NCBI GenBank assembly: GCA_964636225.1
Contig: CAZWQM010000002.1
Coordinates: 96,280 to 160,279 of the forward strand
Length of the DNA stretch: 64,000 nucleotides
Direction of reading: 5' to 3'
Source: UBA1858 sp964636225
GTDB lineage: Bacteria; Pseudomonadota; Gammaproteobacteria; UBA4575
A program made the translations under genes and the position numbers. Positions within the stretch are counted from its first letter, which is position 1; every line of letters starts with the position of its first letter. Below the pieces are notes generated by a model. The model did not search any database and was not told the origin of the DNA. It saw nothing but the letters and a program-made list of their open reading frames with translations. Positions 18,818 through 25,453 of the stretch are shown piece after piece.

Positions 18818-19993
18818 CTATGCGCCAACGGCTTTATTACGGGCTTCTACTGCTTTTTCAGCCGCTTCAGCCAGTGTGTGAGCGTTAATAATTGGTAATC
18901 CGCTGTCAGCAAGAATTTTTTGGCCTTGCTCAACATTGGTACCCGAGAGTCTGACCACAAGAGGGACTTTAACGTCTAGTTGTTTAAATGCCTGAACAAT
19001 GCCTTCGGCAATCCAGTCACAGCGGTTGATGCCGGCAAAAATATTTACCAGAAAAGCTTTCACACCTTCGTCCGCCAGTACCAGTTCAAATGCTTTGGCT
19101 ACACGCTCGGGTGATGCACCCCCGCCAATATCGAGGAAGTTGGCCGGGTTACCGCCTTTGTGTTTGATCATATCCAGTGATGCCATCGCTAGGCCGGCAC
19201 CGTTAATCATGCAGCCAATATCACCGTCCAGACCGACATAACTTAAACCATAGTCTGAAGCAGCAGTTTCGCGCGGGTCTTCCTGGGACTTGTCGCGTAA
19301 TTCCGCAATTTGAGGGCGACGGAATAGGGCATTTGAATCAAAGCCCATTTTTGCGTCCAGTGCGCGAATGTGGCCGTCTTTAGTGACCACCAACGGATTA
19401 ATTTCAACCATCGTGGCGTCCAGTTCAGTGAATGAACGGTAAGCGCCTTTCAGCGTCTTTACGGCTTGAGAAATCAGTGATGGTTCAAGGCCAAGCTGGA
19501 ATGCAATTTCACGTGCCTGAAAGTCTGTTAAGCCCACCTGAGGTTCAATTTCTGTACGAATAATTGCTTCGGGTTTAGTGGCAGCTACTTCTTCGATGTC
19601 CATGCCACCTTCAGTCGAGCAGATCATGGCTACGCGTTGTTTGACGCGGTCAAGGACCAGAGCTACGTATAATTCGCGATCAATATCGGTGCCTTCTTCT
19701 ACATAAAGACGATAGACGACTTTACCTTGAGGCCCAGTTTGGTGAGTCACCAGAGTTTTCCCCAGTAATTCAGTTGCAGCCGCTAATACTTCAGTTTCAG
19801 AAGTGCAAAGTTTGACGCCGCCAGCTTTGCCGCGCGCACCTGAATGAATTTGTGCTTTAACGACCCATTTGTTTCCGCCAATCTCCTTGGCACGATAAAC
19901 CGCTTGCTCTGGACTGTAAGCCAGACCGCCTGGGGCAATGCTCACGCCGAACTTGGATAATAGTTCTTTAGCTTGATACTCGTGGATGTCCAC
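18818..19993 (-). CDS. mtkA: Malate-CoA ligase (malate thiokinase), beta subunit
   Basis: A 391-residue ATP-grasp beta subunit of the succinyl-CoA synthetase family (opening DIHEYQAKELLSKFGV, with KAQIHSGARGKAGGVK and EINPLVVTKDG). With MtkB it forms the malate thiokinase of the serine cycle. The start is GTG at 19991-19993, chosen because a strong Shine-Dalgarno (GGGAGGT) sits seven bases upstream; a nearby ATG is out of frame. A hairpin with a T-run stands just upstream, so the gene is either at the head of its own transcript or behind an attenuator. Confidence 0.9.
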   Translation of the reverse strand: MDIHEYQAKELLSKFGVSIAPGGLAYSPEQAVYRAKEIGGNKWVVKAQIHSGARGKAGGVKLCTSETEVLAAATELLGKTLVTHQTGPQGKVVYRLYVEEGTDIDRELYVALVLDRVKQRVAMICSTEGGMDIEEVAATKPEAIIRTEIEPQVGLTDFQAREIAFQLGLEPSLISQAVKTLKGAYRSFTELDATMVEINPLVVTKDGHIRALDAKMGFDSNALFRRPQIAELRDKSQEDPRETAASDYGLSYVGLDGDIGCMINGAGLAMASLDMIKHKGGNPANFLDIGGGASPERVAKAFELVLADEGVKAFLVNIFAGINRCDWIAEGIVQAFKQLDVKVPLVVRLSGTNVEQGQKILADSGLPIINAHTLAEAAEKAVEARNKAVGA

Positions 19994-20017
19994 AGCATCT
20001 ACCTCCCGTGTTTTAAA

Positions 20018-20056
20018 TTAAAAAAAAATACACGCGCAGACTGTGTTCTGCACGCG
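20018..20056 (-). terminator. Terminator or attenuator between mcl and mtkA
   Basis: The arms CACGCGCAGA (20031-20040) and TCTGCACGCG (20047-20056) pair with a two-base bulge and are followed on the minus strand by a run of T opposite 20020-20028. It stands about 10 bases before the mtkA Shine-Dalgarno, so it could end the folD-sga-mcl transcript or act as an attenuator for mtkA. Confidence 0.7.
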
Positions 20057-20148
20057 AGTAATACTTACTCAACCAATATACGTACGCTGGGCTTGTTAAA
20101 GACGTAAAAGATTTATGTTTATTATTATTTTAAACGCCTATTTTAGGT

Positions 20149-20174
20149 GCACCTTGCACATGAACGCAAGGTGC
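20149..20174 (-). repeat. Perfect hairpin downstream of mcl
   Basis: Nine-base perfect arms GCACCTTGC / GCAAGGTGC surround an 8-base loop, 17 bases beyond the mcl stop. There is no T-run directly after it, so it resembles an mRNA-stabilising 3' hairpin more than a terminator. A second hairpin with T-run lies about 95 bases further. Confidence 0.55.
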
Positions 20175-20191
20175 AGAGTGCAGATTTTGCT

Positions 20192-21139
20192 TTAAGACTG
20201 GCTTTTTGCCGCGATGGCTTTGGCCGCATTGACCACATTTTCTGCCATTTTAGCGGAGGCCGCGTCAATCATTTTGCCATCCAGAGTGGCGGCTCCCTGA
20301 CCGGCTTTTGCTGCTTTTTCTAGTTCTTCAAGAATTCGGTGTGCTTTTGCGACTTCTTCTTCAGGTGGAGAGAATACTTCATTCGCCATCTCAATTTGTG
20401 ACGGATGAATGGCCCACTTACCTTCTATACCAAGTGCCGCGCCACGTCGACATGCAAGCATGTAACCTTCAGGATCCTTGATGTCACCAAACGGGCCATC
20501 AATAGGTCGCAAGCCATATGCGCGGCAGGCAACAACGATACGTGAGATGGCAGCATGCCACTGGTCACCAGGATAATCCGGGTTGAGGCCACCAATATTA
20601 ACTGTACGTGCTCGGCAGCTGGCTGAAAAGTCTGCCACACCAAAATGCAATGCTTCCAGACGTGTGCTGGATTGAGCAATGGCTTCTACATTAGCCATAC
20701 CTAGAGTGGTCTCAATAATGGCTTCAATGGCAATTTTGTTTTTGAAACCTTTTGCTATTTCGATTTGAGTCAGCAACGCATCTACCATGTACACATCAGC
20801 AGGAACGCCCGCCTTGGGAATGAAGATGGTGTCCAGTTTTTCGCCAGCCTGCTCAACCAGGTCAATCACATCACGATACATGTAGTGGGTATCCAGTCCA
20901 TTGATACGCACAGCAATGGTTTTGCCTTTACCCGCCCAGTCGATGTCGTTGACGGCTTCAATGGCATTTTTACGTGCCTGTTCTTTATCGCCAGGAGCAA
21001 CCGCATCTTCCAAATCTAAAAATACGAAGTCGGCATCACAGTCGGCTGATTTTTCAATCATTTTGACATTGGATGCGGGAACAGCAAGTTCACATCGCTG
21101 GACTCTTTGTCTGGCAGGTTTGGGTTGTGTAAAACTCAT
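20192..21139 (-). CDS. mcl: Malyl-CoA lyase (CitE/HpcH family)
   Basis: A 315-residue HpcH/HpaI-CitE family lyase. The N-terminus (RQRVQRCELAVPASNVKMI), the metal-site stretch DFVFLDLEDAVAPGDK and IAIEAIIETTLGMAN are typical of malyl-CoA lyase. It splits malyl-CoA to glyoxylate and acetyl-CoA, closing the serine cycle by regenerating the acceptor for Sga. It lies 14 bases after sga in the same direction. Citrate lyase beta is the remote alternative, excluded by context. Confidence 0.92.
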   Translation of the reverse strand: MSFTQPKPARQRVQRCELAVPASNVKMIEKSADCDADFVFLDLEDAVAPGDKEQARKNAIEAVNDIDWAGKGKTIAVRINGLDTHYMYRDVIDLVEQAGEKLDTIFIPKAGVPADVYMVDALLTQIEIAKGFKNKIAIEAIIETTLGMANVEAIAQSSTRLEALHFGVADFSASCRARTVNIGGLNPDYPGDQWHAAISRIVVACRAYGLRPIDGPFGDIKDPEGYMLACRRGAALGIEGKWAIHPSQIEMANEVFSPPEEEVAKAHRILEELEKAAKAGQGAATLDGKMIDAASAKMAENVVNAAKAIAAKSQS

Positions 21140-21153
21140 ATGTCTATCCTTTT

Positions 21154-22443
21154 TTATTTAACAGCTGTGCGCTTGGCTGTTTTTCTTTTAGCTGTGCGCT
21201 TGGCTTTGGCTTTGGGTTTGGAAGCAGATGGTGCTTTAAATGCAGGGATGTCTTTGGCGGTTGAGCGATAATATTCACACGCCGCGCCAGTGCCACTTCC
21301 TGGTTTGATACGAATACCCGCATCTCGCATGGCCATTTCAACCCCACCCAGCGCGGCCATCATGCGAACATCGTTGTTGTCTCCGAGGTGGCCAATGCGA
21401 AAAACTTTACCCGCCACCTGAGACAGGCCAGCACCGAGTGAGATGTTGTATCTGTGGTAAGCAATATGAATTACTTCCGCAGCGTTAACATTGGGCGGTG
21501 CCATAATTGCGGTAACTGTGTCAGAACGCCATTTAGGAGAAGTCGCACAAGTTTGCAATCCCCAGGCTTTCACCGCTCGGCGAACACCTTCCGCCAGACG
21601 GAAGTGGCGTGCGTAAACATTCTCTAGACCTTCTTCCAGCAGTAAATCCAATGAAGCGCGCAGACCGCGTAACATAGGAATAGAAGGCGTGTACGGGAAG
21701 AAACCGTCTTTGTTAGCGCTGATATGATCTCTAATGTCGAGGAAGCATTTGGGACATTTTGCTTTTTTGTGTGCTGCCAGTGCTTTCGGACTAAACCCTA
21801 ACAGAGCCATGCCGGCAGGCAGCATAAAGCCTTTCTGTGATCCACTGACTGCAACATCCACGCCCCATTCGTCCATGCGGAAATCGATACTGGCAACCGA
21901 GCTGACGCCATCCACCATTAACAGTGCCGGGTGTTTGAGGTCTTTTTTCATCATTTTTCCCAGTGCGCCAATATCACTGGTGACACCGGTTGCAGTTTCA
22001 TTATGACAGGCGATAACTGCTTTGATCTTATGTTCTTTATCTGCGCGCAGACGCTTTTTAACTTCCATCACGGGAAAGCCTTCGCCCCATGGAATTTCAA
22101 TCAATTCAACTTCCAGGCCAATGCGTTTTGCCAGATCAGACCAAAGATGACTGAATTGGCCAAAACGTGAAGTCAGAATTTTATCGCCAGGAGAGAGTGT
22201 ATTGGTGAGGGCAATTTCCCAGCCGGCTGTGCCGGTGGCAGGAAAAATAAAGCATTGGCCCTTTTTGGTTTGAAAGATTTTTTTCAGATCCTCCAATATT
22301 GGTTTTACTAACTGAGGGAAGTCTGGCGCACGATGATCTTCCTGTGGGATATTCATTGCGGTCAGGACTTGATTGGGGATATGAGTCGGACCAGGAGCAA
22401 ATAAATAATTTCGTCCAGGAAAGCTAAGTTTTTGGCCTGGCAT
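21154..22443 (-). CDS. sgaA: Serine-glyoxylate aminotransferase
   Basis: A 429-residue class V PLP aminotransferase of the serine-glyoxylate type. It begins with GRNYLFAPGPTHIPN and has VDGVSSVASIDFRMDEW. The PLP lysine lies in VSGSQKGFMLP. It moves the amino group of serine to glyoxylate, giving hydroxypyruvate and glycine. The family is usually near 400 residues. Here about 30 extra C-terminal residues are almost all Lys, Ala, Arg, Thr and Pro, a histone-H1-like tail that is not part of the enzyme fold. The gene precedes mcl by 14 bases. Confidence 0.92.
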   Translation of the reverse strand: MPGQKLSFPGRNYLFAPGPTHIPNQVLTAMNIPQEDHRAPDFPQLVKPILEDLKKIFQTKKGQCFIFPATGTAGWEIALTNTLSPGDKILTSRFGQFSHLWSDLAKRIGLEVELIEIPWGEGFPVMEVKKRLRADKEHKIKAVIACHNETATGVTSDIGALGKMMKKDLKHPALLMVDGVSSVASIDFRMDEWGVDVAVSGSQKGFMLPAGMALLGFSPKALAAHKKAKCPKCFLDIRDHISANKDGFFPYTPSIPMLRGLRASLDLLLEEGLENVYARHFRLAEGVRRAVKAWGLQTCATSPKWRSDTVTAIMAPPNVNAAEVIHIAYHRYNISLGAGLSQVAGKVFRIGHLGDNNDVRMMAALGGVEMAMRDAGIRIKPGSGTGAACEYYRSTAKDIPAFKAPSASKPKAKAKRTAKRKTAKRTAVK

Positions 22444-22467
22444 AATGTTACCTTCTTGATATAAAAG

Positions 22468-22611
22468 TTAATTAATTAGGTTTCGATATCCCTCTGCTTG
22501 CCAGCGTCTATTATTCTGTCTGGCACCATTTGGTTGCACGTGATGGGGTATCGAAAAACGACAATATGGGCAGTTTTTCAACAGACCCGAAAAAGTTCGA
22601 CATGATGCCAT
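22468..22611 (-). CDS. Possible 47-residue Cys-rich ORF between folD and sga
   Basis: The 224-base folD-sga gap contains an ATG-started minus-strand frame of 47 codons. It has one cysteine near the start and a CPYC motif (NCPYCRFSIPHH), then a basic QNNRRWQAEG tail. The upstream frame is also open into folD, so it could be a gene remnant. No good Shine-Dalgarno precedes the ATG. The same bases form nested inverted repeats, so the open frame may be incidental to an RNA structure. No family is recognised. Confidence 0.2.
   Translation of the reverse strand: MASCRTFSGLLKNCPYCRFSIPHHVQPNGARQNNRRWQAEGYRNLIN
22481..22556 (-). repeat. Nested inverted repeats (structured RNA candidate) upstream of sga
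   Basis: Outer 12-base arms (22481-22492 and 22545-22556) pair with one G-U-type mismatch. Inside them TGCCAG (22499-22504) pairs with CTGGCA (22520-22525), and a small ACC/GGT pairing follows. Further upstream TCCTCA/TGAGGA (22625-22630 and 22644-22649) forms another stem. On the mRNA this would be a branched structure ending about 40 bases before the sga start. Whether it is regulatory, an mRNA-processing site or a mobile remnant cannot be told. Confidence 0.45.
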
Positions 22612-22667
22612 AAGCAGGCACTCATCCTCAAGCGCCGTTTCACTGAGGACAGCGTCAACTAGCGGGT

Positions 22668-23522
22668 TTAATGGGATCTTGGCAGTGCGTCCTGGAGGGT
22701 AGCGGCGAGGATAGTGTTTTCCAGCAGACAAGCCACAGTCATGGGGCCCGTGCCGCCTGGCATGGGAGTGATGCCACCGGCAATTTCGCTGACACTGCTG
22801 AAGTCAACATCACCCTGAATATTACCGTCGATACGAGTGACGCCCACATCAAAAACCATCGCGCCTGGCTTGACGAATTCTTTGGTGATTAATGCTGGTG
22901 AGCCGACCGCGCTTATGAGAATGTCTGCCTGTTTACAGATATCTGCAAGATTTTCCGTACGCGAATGGGCCAGAGTGACGGTAGCATCGGCACCACGTTC
23001 CGATAACAGCAGCACCTGTGGCAATCCAACCAGAGAGGAGCGTCCAACAACGACCGCATTTCGCCCGCAGGTTTCAATATTATAGGCTTCGATGAGACGC
23101 ATCACACCCAGGGGTGTGCACGGAACTAATTGTTTTTGGCCCTGCAATAAGCGCCCCATGTTGACGTCCGTTAAACCATCGACGTCTTTATTGGGTGGGA
23201 TTTTGCTAAGCATTTTTTCTTTGTTCAAATGCTTTGGTAAGGGCAATTGCACAAGAATGCCATGTACATCATCATCGTCAGCCAGCAGCGAGATTTGTCG
23301 CTCCAACTCTTTTTGGGAAATGTTTTCTTCCAGTTCTACATGCTTGGAATGGATGCCAGCGGCATTGGCTTCACGATGTTTCATCCCTACATAAAGCTGG
23401 CTTGCAGGGTTGTTGCCTACGATCACGGTGGCAAGTGTAATTTTGGAATTCGGGAAATATTCTAATTGGGATTTAATTCGGTTGCGGATATCTGTCGCAA
23501 CTTTTTTGCCGTCGATGATCAA
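22668..23522 (-). CDS. folD: Bifunctional methylene-H4F dehydrogenase/methenyl-H4F cyclohydrolase FolD
   Basis: A 284-residue FolD of standard length. The catalytic YVGMK lysine, the DVDGLTDVN aspartate, CTPLG, the NADP loop VVGRSSLVG and the C-terminal GGITPMPGGTGPMT are all present, so both activities are predicted. In this serine-cycle cluster its cyclohydrolase could stand in for FchA. It probably starts its own transcript, because a strong terminator lies between it and ftr. It is followed by 224 bases of structured spacer before sga. Confidence 0.94.
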   Translation of the reverse strand: MIIDGKKVATDIRNRIKSQLEYFPNSKITLATVIVGNNPASQLYVGMKHREANAAGIHSKHVELEENISQKELERQISLLADDDDVHGILVQLPLPKHLNKEKMLSKIPPNKDVDGLTDVNMGRLLQGQKQLVPCTPLGVMRLIEAYNIETCGRNAVVVGRSSLVGLPQVLLLSERGADATVTLAHSRTENLADICKQADILISAVGSPALITKEFVKPGAMVFDVGVTRIDGNIQGDVDFSSVSEIAGGITPMPGGTGPMTVACLLENTILAATLQDALPRSH

Positions 23523-23596
23523 TGCTTAAGTCTCAATTATTTAATTGTGTTGGGCGATACAGAATTAGACGTTAAGTTTTTAAAGCGCAGGTCTAA

Positions 23597-23632
23597 TAAA
23601 AAAGGCCAGTTGAGTTTAACCCAACTGGCCTT
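23597..23632 (-). terminator. Rho-independent terminator after ftr
   Basis: Perfect 11-base arms AAGGCCAGTTG / CAACTGGCCTT (23602-23612 and 23622-23632) surround a 9-base loop and continue into T6 on the minus strand. It lies 22 bases after the ftr stop and separates the cyclo-ligase/ftr pair from folD. Confidence 0.9.
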
Positions 23633-23653
23633 GCATGCAACAAAAACTAAAAA

Positions 23654-24577
23654 CTAGTCCTTAGGTTGTTTGCTTGGATCGAGATAAATAAAGCTCTTGC
23701 CAAGACGACCGTTGTAGTTACCGGCTGAGATCATAATCAGACCTTCGGTGTCTTTAGATGCCTTAATCGCTGCCTGTGTCGCTTCCACAATGCAATCCAT
23801 GTCACGACCATTCATGATGATTTCCATCACAGAATTAACCCCTTCAGGCAGGCCGTGCTCAACTGTTGGATCATCTTGCAGTAGTGGGCAGAACTTTTCG
23901 TAAGTACTTGCAATTGTGAAGTCATAATTACTTCCCGCTTTAGAACCACTGCCAGCAATGCCGCCTGGGAAGGTTGTAATAACACCGTCAATCGGTGTAA
24001 TAGCTTCACAACCTTTTTCTGCAGCTTCCAGTGCAGAATCCACATCTCTACCGAAGAACCAAAGGTTGCCTCCCATCAGGCCATCGGCCTGACCCAGACG
24101 ACGATCAAGCACAAATTCGCCACCCAGGATTGGAATCCACCACATTTTGCGACCGTAGCGTTCAATGCGTTTTTGATATCCGTTACCAAAGTAGGCGACT
24201 TTACGGCCCATGTGGTAATACTGCTCGGAATCAATCATGTTGAAACAAGACGCAGTTGGGCATGTCATTACGTTTTGGCTGATACGAACCAGTGCTGATC
24301 TTTCCAGTGCTTCAACGCGGTCTTTGCGAAAACGTGGAATATGTAATTGAACAAGTGCACCTGGGCGACCATCTGGCGTGACAAAGCTTTCGTCAGCGCC
24401 CGGGCCCACGTAACGATCCAGACCTGCTTCACAGTCACAAAGAATGGAACTGGAAGCATTACCAGTCGCCGCATTGACGGCGTGCTCCACCCATTTAAGA
24501 TCCTTGGCAGTGATTAGAAACTCAGTGTAAAAGCTTCTAAACGCTTCTGCATAAGTATCATCAATAATCGCTGTCAT
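23654..24577 (-). CDS. ftr: Formylmethanofuran:tetrahydromethanopterin formyltransferase homologue (Ftr/FhcD)
   Basis: A 307-residue protein with the Ftr fold signature: DDTYAEAF at the start, ITAKDLKWVEHA, CDCEAGLDR, TPDGRPG, VMTCPTASCF, VAYFGNGYQK, then TTFPGGIAGSGSKAGS and ISAGNYNGRLG near the end. The family moves a formyl group between methanofuran and H4MPT; in methylotrophs it is FhcD of the Fhc complex. Here no other Fhc or H4MPT gene is in the window. The gene is fused in translation (TAATG overlap) to a 5-formyl-H4F cyclo-ligase. Some segments (residues about 68-95) read unlike the usual FhcD, so it may be a divergent paralogue with a folate-related job. Confidence 0.85.
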   Translation of the reverse strand: MTAIIDDTYAEAFRSFYTEFLITAKDLKWVEHAVNAATGNASSSILCDCEAGLDRYVGPGADESFVTPDGRPGALVQLHIPRFRKDRVEALERSALVRISQNVMTCPTASCFNMIDSEQYYHMGRKVAYFGNGYQKRIERYGRKMWWIPILGGEFVLDRRLGQADGLMGGNLWFFGRDVDSALEAAEKGCEAITPIDGVITTFPGGIAGSGSKAGSNYDFTIASTYEKFCPLLQDDPTVEHGLPEGVNSVMEIIMNGRDMDCIVEATQAAIKASKDTEGLIMISAGNYNGRLGKSFIYLDPSKQPKD

Positions 24578-25209
24578 TAGTCTCTTCCTTTGCCTTCGTA
24601 GACCGCATCTTCAGTCACTACTTTGTCCATGTAGACGTCGTGTGGTGCCACTAATACGTTATCGAAAAGCTGTGATTCGTAAGCCAGAGCAATAAGAGGT
24701 GCATCTGGACGAACTTTTTCAAGAAGACGGTCATAGTAGCCTTGGCCATTACCCATGCGGCCGCCATCGCGGTCAAAGCCAACGCCTGGAACCATGACTA
24801 AATCCAGCTCTTCTGGCTCAACTTCTTTTTCAGGATTGCCCCACATTTCTTTAGGTGGCTCCAGGATGTCCCATTTGCCCACAACCATTTCTTCCAGACT
24901 TTCCATCCACCAAAGGCCCAGTTTGTTTTCGCCATTTTCATCTTCTGTACAGTAAGGAACGATAATTTTCTTTTCGCCCTTGGCTACTTCTGCCAATAAT
25001 TCAGGCTTTGTGCGGCATTCGGATCGGCAGTCGATGTACCACATAATGCAATGGGCTTTTTGATACTCAGGTAATGCCATAAAACGAGCAACTGCTTTCG
25101 CGCTGACTTCATCCTTGTTTTCCTGTGCATTACGACGGTCATAGGCCTCACGACGCATCTTGTTCTTACGTTCCATGATTGCTTCTAATTCTTCTGGTGT
25201 CAGTGCCAT
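24577..25209 (-). CDS. 5-formyltetrahydrofolate cyclo-ligase family protein
   Basis: A 210-residue cyclo-ligase-family protein. The C-terminal half has the family landmarks: LDLVMVPGVGFDRDGGRMGNG, then YYDRLL, ALAYESQLFD and VAPHDVYMD. The family converts 5-formyl-H4F to methenyl-H4F with ATP, removing an inhibitor of one-carbon enzymes. The N-terminal third is rich in charged residues and contains CRSECRT. AAGGAG lies seven bases before the ATG. The stop overlaps the ftr start (TAATG), so the two proteins are made together. Confidence 0.85.
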   Translation of the reverse strand: MALTPEELEAIMERKNKMRREAYDRRNAQENKDEVSAKAVARFMALPEYQKAHCIMWYIDCRSECRTKPELLAEVAKGEKKIIVPYCTEDENGENKLGLWWMESLEEMVVGKWDILEPPKEMWGNPEKEVEPEELDLVMVPGVGFDRDGGRMGNGQGYYDRLLEKVRPDAPLIALAYESQLFDNVLVAPHDVYMDKVVTEDAVYEGKGRD

Positions 25210-25269
25210 TCAACTGCTCCTTATATAATGTGAATTACTGGCAATAAAAAAGGGATAAATCCTAAACCA

Positions 25270-25288
25270 TTCCAACTCGAGTTCCAAC
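25270..25288. promoter_or_regulatory. Direct repeat upstream of the cyclo-ligase/ftr operon
   Basis: TTCCAAC occurs twice with a 5-base spacer (25270-25276 and 25282-25288); the centre also forms the palindrome AACTCGAGTT. It lies about 60-80 bases before the cyclo-ligase start, where an activator site would sit. Role is inference. Confidence 0.35.
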
Positions 25289-25414
25289 GAATTTTATGCA
25301 TTTATGGGGTGATTTAGCTCAAGGTATTGTTTTTACAAAAGTATTTGCATCATTCCCTTGCGTAGAGAGCCTATGGTCGACTGCGGCTAAAAGCGGTATT
25401 TAGTGTGGATATAA

Positions 25415-25451
25415 ACACCGATAACTTATATATGCAGTAAAGTGTCGGTGT
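25415..25451 (-). terminator. Weak terminator candidate after ilvD
   Basis: Seven-base arms ACACCGA / TCGGTGT surround a 23-base loop just past the ilvD stop and are followed on the minus strand by TTTATAT. The long loop and weak T-run make it a low-confidence terminator. Confidence 0.35.
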
Positions 25452-25453
25452 GA

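Noticed and set aside
22481..22556. Integron attC site
   Set aside because: The inverted arms lack the GTTRRRY/RYYYAAC core sites, and no integrase or cassette is near.
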